The notes below the pieces were generated by a model, which ran no database searches, had not been told where the DNA came from, and was given only the letters and a program-made list of their open reading frames with translations. A stretch of 64,000 bases of DNA. Origin: Okapia johnstoni. Its lineage: Eukaryota > Chordata > Mammalia > Artiodactyla > Giraffidae. Location of the stretch: positions 47,126,001 to 47,190,000 of the forward strand of contig CM044312.1 of NCBI GenBank assembly GCA_024291935.2, written 5' to 3'. Below are positions 23,051-34,173 of this stretch, in pieces. The position numbers and the translations under genes were made by a program. Every line of letters starts with the position of its first letter. Position 1 is the stretch's first letter.

Positions 23051-24154
23051 GATCAAATTGTCAACATCTGTTGGACCATAGAAAAGGCAAGAGAATTCCA
23101 GAAAAACATCTACTTCTGCTTCATTGACTACACTAAAGCCTTTGACTGTGTGGATCACAACAAACTTTGGAAAATTATTAAAGAGATAGGAATACCAACC
23201 ATCTTACCTGCCTCCTGCGAAACCTATATGCAGGTCAAGAAGCAACAGTTAGAACCAGACATGGAACAATGGACTGGTTCCAAATTGGGAAAGGAGTATG
23301 ACAAGGCTATATACTGTCACCCTGCTTATTTAACTTATATGCAGAGTACATCATGAGAAACGCTGGGCTAGATGAATCACAAGCTGGAATCAAGATTGCA
23401 GGGAGAAATATCAATAACCTCAGATATGCAGATGACACCACCCTTATGTCAGAAAGTGAAGAGGAACTAAAGAGCCTCTTGATGAAAGTGAAAGAGGAGA
23501 GTGAAAAAGCTGGCTTAAAACTCAACATTTAAAAAATGAAGATCATGGCATCTGGTCCCATCACTTCATGGCAAATCAAAGGGGAAAATGTGGAAGCAGT
23601 AAACAGAGTTTATTTTCTTGGGGTCCAAAATCACTGTGGACAATGACTGGAGCCATGAAATTAAAGGATGCTTGCATCTTGGAAGGAAAGCTCTGACAAA
23701 CCTAGATAGCATATTAAAAAGCAGACACATCACTTTGCCAACAAAGGTCTGTATAGTCAGAGCTATGGTTTTTCCAGTAGTAATGTACGGATGTGAGTGT
23801 TGGACCATAAAGAAGGCTGAGTGTTGAAGAATTGATGCTTTTGAACTGTGGTGTTGGAGAAGACTCTTGAGAGGCCCTTGAACTGCAAGAAGATCAAACA
23901 AGTCAATTCAAGAGAAGACCCTGATGAGCTGCCTCATTGGAAAAGACCCTGATGCTGGGAAAGATAGAAGGCAGGAGGAGAAGGGGATGACAGAGGATAT
24001 GATGGTTGGATAGCATCTCTGATTCAACAGACATGAATTTGAGTAAGCTAAGGGAGACAGTGAAGGGCAGGGAAGCTTTGTGTGCTGTAGTCCATGGGGT
24101 TGCAAAGAATCGGACATGACTGAGTGACTGAACAACAACAAATATTCTATTAAG
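23051..24154 (+). mobile_element. BovB LINE inserted in Tigger
   Basis: Contains RT motifs: KNIYFCFIDYTKAFDCVDHNK (motif A), a damaged motif B (frame-shifted 'GKEYDKAIYCHPAYL'), the YADD block in the CTCAGATATGCAGATGACACC context near 23420, and the C-terminal domain. Stops and frameshifts make it inactive. It interrupts the Tigger motif AGTCTATTAAGTGTGC. GTCTATTA is repeated at 23043-23050 and 24155-24162 as the target duplication. Confidence 0.93.
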
Positions 24155-24423
24155 GTCTATTAAGTGTGCAATAGCATTATGTCTTAAAAAACAATGTATA
24201 TAACTTAATTTTAAAATACTTTAATGCTAAAAAATGCTAACCATCATGGGAACATTCAACAAATCATGATAGTAGCATTAAAGGTCACTGATCATAGATC
24301 ACTACAATAAATACAGTAAAAATAATAATGAAGTTTGAATTGTTGAAAGAATTACCAAAATGTGACACAGAGACATGAGAAAATGCTATTAGAAAAATGT
24401 CACTAATAGGCTTGCTTGACATG

Positions 24424-24627
24424 TGCTGTGTGCTTAGTGGCTCAGTCGTGTCCAACTCTCTGCAATCATATGGACTATAGCCCGTCAGGCTCCTCTGTCC
24501 ATGGAGTTTCTCCAGGCAAGAATACTGGAGTTGGTTGCCATGCCCTCCTCCAGAGGATCTTCCCAACCCAGGAATCAAACCCAGGCCTCTTGCATTGGAG
24601 GCAGATTCTTTACCATTTGAGCCACAG
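24424..24627 (-). mobile_element. Bov-tA SINE inserted in Tigger
   Basis: Reverse orientation: read on the - strand it begins TGGCTCAAATGGTAAAGAATC, has GGGTTTGATTCCTGGG, and ends GAGTTGGACACGACTGAGCC. The 10-bp direct repeat GCTTGACATG at 24414-24423 and 24628-24637 is an exact target duplication within Tigger sequence. The 82-codon frame at 24416-24664 (+) is antisense SINE, not a gene. Confidence 0.96.
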
Positions 24628-24709
24628 GCTTGACATGGAGTGGTCACAAAACTTCAATTTGTAAAAAGTGCAATACCTCCTAAGTGCAATAAAATGAGGT
24701 ATACCTGTA

Positions 24710-25721
24710 TTTTATTTTTACCTCTATCTTAGGGACTGCAGTGTTGAGTAGTACTAGGTAAGAGGCAGAACTCTGACTCTTCCTTAAAAGGCTTCCTTCC
24801 TAGTTGTTGTTAAACTCCTTGTCTTCCATTGTTCTCCTCCCTTACAATACCTCTATAAGATTATTGTGGCTTTTGTCTTCCCCCATTCAGGACAGGACTT
24901 GCATCTCTTTGTCTCGCATTTTCTATAATACTTAGTACAGTGCCTGATGTGGAACATAAGAGATGTCCACTAACATTTGTTGTTTTAAACTGAATGGTCC
25001 CCAAGACTATAATGAATTCCATGTGGTGGATCCATACAGCCTCCTAGCAATCAGCACTTTCTCTTGCACTTGCTCATTAATCATCTATTCAATAATCCAT
25101 TTCTGGAATTCACAAGGGATTGATGCCAAGCTCACTGGAATATATTCACTTTTACTCCTTTCTTGAAAGTCAGAAGCTGGGAAAGCTTTATGCAGGAAGT
25201 GGGGCTTCAAGTTGGCGTTGACGGACAGGTATGATATGAGTAGAGAGAAGAGAAGGAGAGGCCATTTGGAGATCAGAGTCTCTACGTGGTAAATGTGGTT
25301 GGAAGATAGAATTGTTCACAGACACAGAATATAGCTTTATGTTAGTGAAATCTTGGTTAAGAAACACTAGAATAACCTTGAAAATGAATGTAGTCGTGGA
25401 AGCAGAGAATGGCCTATGCTCCCAGGGACCTAGATGGAGAGGCAGAGAAAGCCTCTCTCCTTCCTATACCACGTTCCCTTTGCAAGGGGGTTCTGATGCT
25501 TACTCAGGCAAGATTTCACTAATTTCATCATATTAAATGAAAAACCTCAAATACACAAAATATACTTATTATTACCACTGTATCCTATTTCATTTCTGAA
25601 TGTGGTGCCTAGCCATGATGTAAAATGATAGGAGCAGGTGAGTAGGAAGACCAGTGTGGTACCCTTTTTGTCATGAGCTGGGAGTGATTAAGAAAGTAAC
25701 TATTTTGGAGATAAAGCTCAT
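24710..25721. other. Unique DNA, no gene seen
   Basis: No recognisable repeat or RNA. The 74-codon frame at 25312-25536 has no known motif. Confidence 0.5.
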
Positions 25722-25732
25722 TGATTCAGACT

Positions 25733-25899
25733 CAGTTCAGTTCAGTCTCTCAGTCGTGTCCGACTCTTTGTGACCCCGTGAATTGCAGCACGCCAGGCCT
25801 CCCTGTCCATCACCAACTCCTGGAGTTTACTCAAACCCATGTCCATCGAGTCGGTGATGCCATCCAACCATCTCATCCTCTGTCGTCCCCTTCTCCTCC
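25733..25899 (-). mobile_element. BovB LINE extreme 3' end
   Basis: Reverse orientation. Read on the - strand it spans GGAGGAGAAGGGGACGAC to AAGAGTCGGACACGACTGAG and the ACTGAACTGAACTGAG tail. The 11-bp repeat TGATTCAGACT at 25722-25732 and 25900-25910 is an exact target-site duplication. This shows a complete insertion event of a heavily 5'-truncated copy. Confidence 0.95.
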
Positions 25900-25910
25900 T
25901 GATTCAGACT

Positions 25911-28689
25911 AATTAGTGCTAATAGAAGTAGAAGTGCAAAGTATGAATTACTGAATCCTTAGGAAAAGAAAAGTGAGTTGTAGGTATTGAGTAACTCTAA
26001 CAAATGCTTGCCTCTGCAACACTGCTCATTACGTAGCATTGGAGGTGCTGAGTTAAAATGGCAAGGTCACAAAATTTAAGATTTCTTGGGTTTCAATCTT
26101 CTAGAAAGTTGTAAGGGCCAAAAAAGAGCTGCTCATTACTGCTCAATATCACCCCATGTATATATCTGCAACCTCTCTCCCTGTCCTTTCTTCTGCCAGG
26201 CCTGTGAGCCCTGGCAGTCACAGGTTATAGCAGGAACCAAACAGTATCTGAGTTTCAGTTTTCACTTTTAAGGTTGCATTGAGTTCTCTGTGTCACTTGT
26301 TGCATAACAGGGTTTGTTGTGATGGGGTCAAGTGGTGCTGGAAGGAGGTAGGCTTGGTCTCAACTCATTCTTTAGAGTAGAACAGGCCCTTGTGAGGGGA
26401 GGTGCTGGGGGGCATGTCCTGTTCATTGCAGAGGTTCAGCCCAGTGGTTGAACCAAGCACACAAAGTGGTTCAAGGGGACAGGAGGTAGCAATAGCCTGT
26501 CTTGAATTGGGCTCAGAAAGGGGTCAATGGGGAAGTGAAGGAGTTGCCAACTGGCAGGGTGGGAACCACTTATGTGCCACGTAGATCTAGCAATTGACCA
26601 AGGGCTGCTGAAGCAGTGGAACACAGACCATCTCAGTATGGTGCTCCAAGCAGAAGACCAACCATGCAAACAGCAAACTCAAGATTTAGATACAGACGAT
26701 ACCTTACCAGAAGAGGGCCTCTGAGGAATGTATGTCACAGGGTGACTTCCCCAGGAAGCAGATTCTGAGACTAAAATCAGCATGCAGGCATTAATCTGGA
26801 AATGCTCTTGGGATCAACATATGTGGAAGGACAAGAAGGGAACTGGGATTGAAAGGAGAGAGAGATTAGCTGAGATGATGTCCTAGCAAAGGCCTTGGCT
26901 GACCTCATGGGAAAACTTGTGGGAACTCCTCGGCCTGGGTTGGAGGGAGAGACCCAAGGGGGGTCAGGCCTTTCTACTCCCACACTGGTCAGTCATTAGG
27001 TGCCAGCTGCCGCTAGGAAGAGGTGTGGCCTTGGGCCACTTTTCTTCAACAGAAGCAATTCTCAGAAATGGCTAATACCTGAGGGCCATCTTCTGGCTAT
27101 ACTCCCAGAAGCTGGAGGAATAAGTCCTTCCTTCCTCCTTTTGGGGAGCACATCATAACATCCATCTCAGTAAGTTACAGCCTGGGGGATAAGAGTGCCC
27201 AATAGCCATGAATGATAGAATGGGGATATTAGAACTTTGAACAACATGAGAAGAAAAAATTGTATTAAATCTCATTGAATTGACCCTGATGGGAGGCCAG
27301 GGTAAGGGAGGGGTTATGAAAGCTGAGAGGGACCGTCCTTCACTATTTGCATACTTACCTTCTCTGCCCCCAGTTGCTGGGGGTGGGATGTAGGAGAGAG
27401 GAGAGCAATGGTGGCGAAGTTTACATAGGCTAAGGGCTCAGTGATTCCAGCTACGAGAAGCTGAGGAAGACAGAGATAGGGAAATAAAAGGGGCCTCTGT
27501 GGATATCTGCAGGACATCTCCCCCCATTCATTCTAGCAAATCTTATATATCATGACCCTGGGGCTTATAATGCCATAAAAATGTTCAGTCAAATCCAGTC
27601 ACCATGCGCAAACATGCAATTTTAATTTTAAGAAGTATTTGTCAAGGCATTGATGCAATTCTCTTCCTTAGGCCCAAATTAATATTCTCTTATTGTTAGA
27701 TTTCCATTGTGTTGTTCCAGCCATTTTGTGTTTCAAGAGCAGAGCAGGAGATTTTCTATTAATTAATTTATTTTTAGAGAGACTCATCTCCTCTCTGCAG
27801 AGCTCAGAGTATTCTTTGATTTAATACCACTTGGAAAGCAGGGCCAAGGGAAAAATTGTTTAGATTGAGTCCAAGAATAGAAAATTCTTATACCAAAAAA
27901 ACTTTCCCCTTAAAAAACAATGAAGTGAGTAAGCAGTGGGGAACTCATATTAGAGCACGTTTCAATGTCAGTATTTCATGTGTCACAACATTTGGCTCAT
28001 CTTGGCAAATTATGAAATTTTTCTAATTCCTAAGGTATCTTTAAACAGCTGTTGTTTCTTTTCTAAATAATATTAACTCTGCCCCTTCCCCAAGCAGGAT
28101 GGTCTAGGTTTCAATAGCCTGAATTTTCAATGCAACGGTGTCAATTTCACTTTGGAATCTTGTCACAGATTATGGATGTCCACTTCTCATGTGGGGGTGT
28201 GACTCCACAAGAAATGATCAGGAGCCTTCTCTTCGTGAAAAGGCTCAGCTGTAGCAGCATCTGGACAACACACTTTTAAAATGGGGTTATTTCATAATTG
28301 CATCGACTCTGTCCAAGAAAAGAGAACACATTCAAATTCCCTTTAATTCAAACCATTTGTGAGTGAAGCTCTGTGTCTTGAGCTAGAGAGGACTGGTATC
28401 CTTGAAGACTGTTGTGTTCCAAACTGTCCACATCCACCTGGCTTGAAAATATCATTTTGGACTTGGTGCTCTGACTAGGCAAGTTGTTTGAAGGGATGCT
28501 CTGCAAGTGAGAAGGGATGAAATACTGTCCGGGGCTGGGCACAGACTGTCCATGTGCTGAGATTTTTGTGTTAGTCATCCAAACATTCCCACTGGTCAAT
28601 CCAGAAGTTTTGTGCTCATAGGATCACCAGTTATTGGTGTGACTTCCTATTGCACATGGGCAGAAGCTGGCAGTGTCAGGAGACAGTGT
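25911..28689. other. Repeat-poor unique DNA, no gene seen
   Basis: About 2.8 kb without lineage-specific insertions. 26380-27070 is richer in G+C and contains CCCAGGAAGCAGATTCTGAG, reminiscent of old mammalian repeats, but I cannot assign it. 27540-28600 includes AT-rich TAATTAATTTATTT near 27760. No coding frame of note (longest 83 codons). Confidence 0.45.
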
Positions 28690-28929
28690 GACTTAGGGAG
28701 AAAAATGAGAACTTGGGGGCCTGAAGGAAACTAGGTCTGTGTCTCATTGCTGGCACATTTCTAGCCTTAAGCAAGCCATTTAATTTCTCTGAACATCAGC
28801 TTCCTTGTTTATAAAATGATCAAACACACACACACACACACACAATCATCTTACATAGTAATGGTAAGAATTAGAGATAATATATCTAAGATGCTCGGCA
28901 TACTACCTGGCCCATAATAGATACCAAAT
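28690..28929 (+). repeat. MIR SINE interrupted by (CA)n
   Basis: AAGCAAGCCATTTAATTTCTCTGAAC and CTTCCTTGTTTATAAAATGAT match the MIR core. After the CA run the 3' part resumes with AATGGTAAGAATTAGAGATAA and GCATACTACCTGGCCCATAATAG. Confidence 0.8.
28823..28844 (+). repeat. (CA)n microsatellite
   Basis: About eleven uninterrupted CA units. It lies where the MIR would normally read GATGATAATA-type sequence, suggesting growth from a short seed inside the SINE. Such a run is often length-polymorphic. Confidence 0.95.
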
Positions 28930-28941
28930 ACCTAGAAATTA

Positions 28942-29151
28942 GAACTTCCCTCATAGCTCAGTTGGTAAATCATCTGCCTGCAATGCAGGAGACCCACGTT
29001 CAATTCCTGGGTTAGGAAGATCCCCTGGAGAAGGAAATGGCAACGCACTCCAGTATTATTGCCTGGAGAATCCCATGGACAGAGAAGCATGACAGGCTAC
29101 AGTCCACAGGATTGCACGAGTCAGACACGACTTAGCGACTAAACCACCACC
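28942..29151 (+). mobile_element. Bov-tA SINE with 12-bp target duplication
   Basis: Starts GAACTTCCCTCATAGCTCAG; B-box region GTTCAATTCCTGG; body GAAGATCCCCTGGAGAAGG to GAGTCAGACACGACTTAGCG with an ACCACCACC tail. The exact repeat ACCTAGAAATTA at 28930-28941 and 29152-29163 marks the target. It inserted at the 3' margin of the MIR. Confidence 0.97.
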
Positions 29152-29163
29152 ACCTAGAAATTA

Positions 29164-30414
29164 TTATAATTGTTAGCTATAATTAAATAAAGTCTATGAA
29201 AAGGCTCTTTCTGTATAATCTAAATCCCCATTATGATCATCTCATGCCCAATCTGGCAGTAAAAAAGGGCATGCTGACAGCATCCATCTTTCCATTCCCA
29301 AGACACATGAAATATATGGCTTTCTTCCTAATGGGGTCCCAAAGGTCTGCTAGGTTTCCTGGCAATGAGTCAGCAATTCAAGCCGGTCCAGGTACAGAAC
29401 AAAGCTGTGCTAATAGCCACATTCCATGCACAGAACACTCCCCAACTGGGCCTTACACACAGCGGCTGCGTATGCCAGCCTCTCGGGCCTGGCTCACCAG
29501 GCAGCTGCATAAATTGTTTCAAACATGAGATTATTTATGGCCTAACCAACTCTGCCTTTGGCCTAGCTCTTGTTCTAATTTTTGAAATGATAGTATTAGT
29601 GCTGGGGTAAGACACACAATGTAGGAAACTGAATTCCACAGACAAATGTTGCCAGGTGTAGACTCACTTACTCTGATTGTGCCGGACATTGTCAGTTTAT
29701 TGTTGGCTCTACAACTCCCAGCTTCAGGGTGGCAAGAACTGCCCCAAGTGAAGACAGTCCATAGCACATCAGTGACAGCTGGGCAGAGAGCAACAATCTG
29801 CATTTTCTATAATTTTTAATTTGTGAGCACTCTCAGCAGGGTACCCTGACAGTGGTTATAACCTTAGAAGTAAAGGGAAAAGAAAAAATATATATAAAGG
29901 AGTACCTAGGACTACTTCCAATCTTTTGGCCTCTTATTTCACCCTTCATCTGAAGAAACTTAGATAAAATGGTCTTTTATTCTTATCTTTCCCCAATTTT
30001 CAATTCAAATTCACAACATATTAGAGCCACACTTCAAATGTAGTGGGTTTTACAGATTATTCTGATCCAAATTCTCCCCATCCCTAGTCTATCTAGTATC
30101 TTCTTGTGGTAGGAAAAGGGAGAGAGGGGTGTAAGTCTTGGCATTGATTTTGGGAGAAAGGGCCAATAGGAAAGGTGTGAACTTTTATAATTTTGCTTTT
30201 GCTCCAAGTCCTTACCCCCTATGGACCAACTGAGAAAGCAGGCCTATAATTGGCTCAGTGGGACTTAAATCAAATATTTTTTAAAGCCATGTCAGTGTGA
30301 TGGTCATCTGCTTCATCAGGGACTGTAAGCTCAGTGATGGAGGGATGCCAGGAGATGATGAACAGCTTGGGACTCTGACCAAGTCCCTTTTTACTTTGAT
30401 ACCTGCATTTGTAC
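29164..30414. other. Unique DNA, no gene seen
   Basis: A 110-codon frame (29196-29528, +) and a 90-codon frame (29531-29803, -) lie here without recognisable domains. A CG-containing stretch at 29455-29495 is unremarkable. No splice-supported exon is evident. Confidence 0.5.
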
Positions 30415-30525
30415 CTTAATCATTCATTCAAGTAAAGAAATATCTGTTACAATATTTGTTCACATTATACTATGTGACATACACTGTACCAAACACTGGA
30501 GAAATAGCTGTGAATTTTGTTTCCT
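30415..30525 (-). mobile_element. L2 LINE 3' end fragment
   Basis: AATCATTCATTCAAG, CAATATTTGTTCAC, ACTATGTGACATACACTGTACC and AACACTGGAGAAATAG are the reverse complement of the L2 3' end. Strongly diverged. Confidence 0.6.
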
Positions 30526-31102
30526 GTGTGGTGGCTCTGGAGCAAGGGTGCTGTGATGCCCACCAACAAATCGTCAATTCTTATTTTATTTGCAGGTGAA
30601 TCATCTAATGGAATTATTGCTGTTGGCTCTAGTCAAGGCCTTTTAAATCATATACTGGATGTTATATAGAGGCAATAAGAGAGGAAAGTTAACACCCTTG
30701 AAGTTCCCTTATGGATATCAGCATTCAACCATCAATGGTGGGATGCAGGACAAGTGCTGACTTTTGTCCTCCATAGTCACAAAGGTTAACCTAAGGGAGT
30801 ATACTAATATATCTATATCCATGTTCATATCTGTATGTACTATATATATCTACATCTTTTTAAGTATACTTCATTGTCTTCTTATCTGACACCATCCAAA
30901 GTGTTACATTCTATTATATCTCTGAGATGGAGAACAGTAGCTACTTGTTGAGTGTAAGCTACCCGAGTAGTTACTGCTTAACACACTTTGCTCCTCCTCT
31001 TGCTTTAGCGTCCTTCAAATTTCCTTTGAGAAAGCTCCCTTCCTCCATTTTTGCCATGTGATGTGGGTGGAATTTTAACTCCCTTAAAATTCCATGCGAG
31101 GG
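30526..31102. other. Unique AT-rich DNA, no gene seen
   Basis: Contains a TATATC/TATA-rich stretch near 30805-30870. Nothing else recognised. Confidence 0.5.
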
Positions 31103-31312
31103 GACTTCCCTGGTGGTCCAGTGGTTAAGAATCTGCCTTCCAATGCAGGGGACACAGGTTCAATCCCTGGTCAGAGAACTAAGAACCCACATGCCATGAG
31201 GCAACTAGAAAGCCTGCATGCTGCAACTACTGAACCTCTGCATTCTAGAGCCCTTGCACTGCAGCAAAGTGCCCACACACCACAACAGAGATCCAGCTTA
31301 AAGTAAATTAAT
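31103..31312 (+). mobile_element. CHR-type tRNA SINE
   Basis: GGGACTTCCCTGGTGGTCCA, GTGGTTAAGAATCTGCC and GGTTCAATCCCTGG form a well-kept tRNA-derived head. The body continues AGAACTAAGAACCCACATGC and AGTGCCCACACACCACAAC. Its own frames (31094-31306) are repeat-derived. Confidence 0.93.
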
Positions 31313-31769
31313 TCAAAAATTTCATAGGATTGTCTTAATTGGCTTAAAGCAATCACTCTGTTTCCTCACAGTATTGCTTCAGGGAGAGACCATTAATCCA
31401 GTAATATCCATTGAGATGAGAGAAAACCTTTGCTAGAATTTTTAGAAAAGAGATTAGATTCCTTTCTTTCCTCCATAGAGTCTATTCGATTGTATGGTGT
31501 AGTTTGTAAGAATGGAAACATTTATTTTGCCATCCCAGGGAAGCCCTTAGCTTCAGGGGTGATACAGGGAGAAGAGGACACTGTGGAGGGGTTGAGGGTA
31601 TAGAAGGAACAGCTGAAAAGTGAGGAGAAGCCTAATCCTTTGTGATACTTGTTGTTTTAAAATCGAAGAACAGTTGATTTACAACATTATATTAATTTCA
31701 AGTGTACAACCCAGTGATTCGATCATTTTTATAGATTATATTCAATTTAAAGTTATTAAAAAATAATGA

Positions 31770-32594
31770 TTAATCACAAGCTAGAATCAAGATTTCCAGG
31801 AGAAATATCAACAACCTCAGATATGCAGATGATACTACTCTAATAGCAGAAAGTGAAGAGGAACTAAAGAGCCTCTTGATCCAAGTGAAAGAGGAGAGCA
31901 AAAAAGCTGGCTTAAAAATTCAACATTGAGAAAACCAAGATCATGGCATCTGGTCCCATCACTTCATGGCAAATAGATAGGGAAAAAGTGGAAACAGTGA
32001 CAGATTTTTTTCCCCCCTTGGGTTCCCAAATCACTGCAAATGGTGACTGCAGCCATGAATTTAAAAGACATTTGCTCCTTGGAAGGAAAGCTATGCCAAA
32101 CTTAGTGTATTAAAAAGCAGAGACATCACTTTGCTGACAGAGGTCCATATAGTCAAAGCTGTGGTTTCCAGTAGTCATGTATGGATGTGAGAGTTGGACC
32201 ATAAAGAAGGCTGAGAACCAAAGAATTGATGCTTTCAAATTGTGGTGCTGGAGAAGATTCTTGAGAGTCCCTTGGAAAGCAAGGAGATCAAACCAGTCAA
32301 TTCTAAAGGAAATCAACCCTGAATGTTCACTGGAAGGACTGAAGCTGAAGCTCCAAAACTTTGGCCACCTGATGCAAAGAGCTGATTCACTGGACAAGAC
32401 TCTGATGCTGGGAAAAATTGGGGGCAAGAGAAGTGGGTGACAGAAGATGAGATGGTTGGATGGCATCAGCAACTCAATGGATGTGAATTTGAGCAAACTC
32501 TGTGAGACAGTGAAGGAAGGACAGGGAAGCCTGGCATGCTGCAGTTCATGGGATCGCAAAGAGTCAGACAGAACTTAGTGCCTCAACAACAACG
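31770..32594 (+). mobile_element. BovB LINE inserted in L1 (first)
   Basis: Starts just upstream of the RT motif C region: TCAGATATGCAGATGATACT encodes the YADD block at about 31820. It then runs to the 3' end with CAACAACAAC. Several frameshifts and a run TTTTTTTCCCCCC (about 32006) break the frame; the 87-codon frame at 32177-32440 is its best piece. TAATGA at 31764-31769 and 32595-32600 is the target duplication. Joining the flanks gives continuous L1 sequence. Confidence 0.93.
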
Positions 32595-33236
32595 TAATGA
32601 CTATTTCCTTGTATAATATATCCTTGCTTATTTATTTTATACATAGTAGCTTGTATCTTTTAATCCCTTACCCCTATCTCGTTCTCTCCTTCCCTCTCCC
32701 ACTGGGACCCATTAGTTTGTCATATGTGAGTCTGCTTCAGTTTTGTCATATACATTCGTTTTAGATTCCATATATAAGTGATAACAGAGTATTTGTTTTC
32801 CTTGACTTATTTCACTAAGCAATACCCTCTAGTTCTATCTATGCTGTTGCAAATGACAGAATTTCATTATTTTTTATGGCTAAGTAATATTCTATTGCGG
32901 GTATACAGAACACATCTTCTTTATCCATTCATCTGTTAGATATCTTGGTTATTGTAAATAAGGCTGCTATGAACACTGTGATGTGGGCATTTTTTCAAAT
33001 TAATGTTTTTTGGTTTTCTTTTGGATATACACTCAGCAGTGGAATTGTTGGATTGTGTGGTAGTTCTACTTTCAGTTTTTTGAGGATCCTCCATACTGTT
33101 TTACACAATGACTGGATGAATTCACAATTCACAATGAATTCACAACTCTACACTAGGATTTCCTTTTCTCCATATCCTTGCCAACATTTGTTACTTGTAT
33201 TCTTTTTTATGATAGACGTTTTGATAGGTGTGAGGT

Positions 33237-33807
33237 CACTGAAGTTGGTGATTGCAGCCATGAAATTAAAAGACGTTTGCTCCTTGGAAGAAAAGCTATG
33301 ACCAACCTAGACAGCATATTAAAAACAGAGACAGTCCTTTGCCAGCAAAGGTCTGTCTAGTCAAAGCTATGGTTTTTCCAGTAGTCATGTATAGATGTGC
33401 GAGTTGGACCATAAAGAAAGCTGAGCACCGAAGAATTGATGCTTTTGAACCGTGGTGTTGGAGAAGACTCTTGCGAGTCCCTTGGACTGCAAGGAAATCA
33501 AACCAGTCAATCCTCAAGGAAATCAGTCTTGAATACTCTTTGGAAGGACTGATGCTGAAGCTGAAGCTCCAATACTTTGGCCACCTGAGTCAAAGAACTG
33601 ACTCATTTGCAAAGACCCTGATGCTGGGACAAATTGAAGGTGGGAGGAGAAGGGGACGACAGAGGATGAGATGGTTGGATGGCATCACTGACTCAATGGA
33701 CATGAGTTTGAGCAAGCTCTGGGAGTTGGTGATGGACAGGGAAGCCTGGCATGCTGCAGTTCACAGGGTTGCAAAGAGTGGGACGTGACTGAGAGACTGA
33801 ACTTAAC
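33237..33807 (+). mobile_element. BovB LINE inserted in L1 (second)
   Basis: Begins at the [20 protein letters not shown] region and ends [17 protein letters not shown] plus an ACTGAACTTAAC tail. A 149-codon frame (33339-33788) remains open. The 6-bp TGAGGT at 33231-33236 and 33808-33813 splits the L1 motif GGTGTGAGGTGATATCTC, proving insertion. Confidence 0.94.
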
Positions 33808-34026
33808 TGAGGTGATATCTCATTGTGGTTTTCATTTGCATTTCTCTGATAATTAGCAATATTGAGCATGTTTCATATGCCTGTTGCCCATTAATTCTGT
33901 TTGAGTTTCTAGACCAAGCCTTACCCCAGTTAGAATTATCACTGGACTTTCCAATCACATGAGCCAATACAGTTCCTTTTTCGCTTTAATCCGTTTGAAT
34001 TGGACTTTGTATGAGTTATGACACAT

Positions 34027-34163
34027 CAGTTCAGTTCAGTTCAGTCACTCAGTTGTGTCCGACTCTTTTCGACCCCATGGACTGCAGCAAGCCAGGATTC
34101 CCTGTCCATCACCAACTCCCAGAGCTTGCTCAAACTCATGTCTGTTGAGTCGGTGATGCCATC
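34027..34163 (-). mobile_element. BovB LINE extreme 3' end
   Basis: On the - strand runs from GGCATCACCGACTCAACAG to GTCGGACACAACTGAGTGAC and the ACTGAACTGAACTGAACTG tail. The exact 10-bp repeat TATGACACAT at 34017-34026 and 34164-34173 flanks it. Confidence 0.95.
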
Positions 34164-34173
34164 TATGACACAT

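Larger units (their letters stand above)
22914..24707 (-). mobile_element. Tigger1-like DNA transposon, split by later insertions
   Basis: Non-autonomous pogo/Tc1-class element. The left end is CAGGCATACCTCAGAGATAT and the right end is the inverted form (AAATGAGGTATACCTG). Both are flanked by TA (22912-22913 and 24708-24709), the hallmark duplication of this superfamily. Internal blocks such as AATAAAGCAAATATCG, GGTTTCCCAGTGCATATAAA, GTGTGCAATAGCATTATGTC and ACCAAAATGTGACACAGAGA match the Tigger1 ends. The central transposase region is absent. Its own sequence is 22914-23050, 24163-24423 and 24638-24707. The rest is a BovB and a Bov-tA inserted later. Strand is assigned from the recalled orientation of the family and is uncertain. 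Confidence 0.85.
31655..33890 (-). mobile_element. Ancient L1 LINE 3' end, split by two BovB
   Basis: Antisense L1. Pieces appear in order: TTCAAGTGTACAACCCAGTG (3' UTR), TTTATTTTATACATAGTAGC, GGCTAAGTAATATTCTATTG, CATCTTCTTTATCCATTCATC, TGTAAATAAGGCTGCTATGAAC, and CCATACTGTTTTACACAATG. The ORF2 C-terminal region TCATTTGCATTTCTCTGATAATTAGC to CCTGTTGCCCATT is at the far end. BovB copies at 31770-32594 and 33237-33807 were inserted into it. A small local duplication of AATTCACAA occurs near 33119-33145. Confidence 0.88.

Noticed and set aside
24416..24664. 82-codon frame with a [15 protein letters not shown] peptide
   Set aside because: This peptide pattern is antisense Bov-tA. Similar peptides recur at 47722-47991, 50013-50236 and 60606-60806 wherever such SINEs lie.
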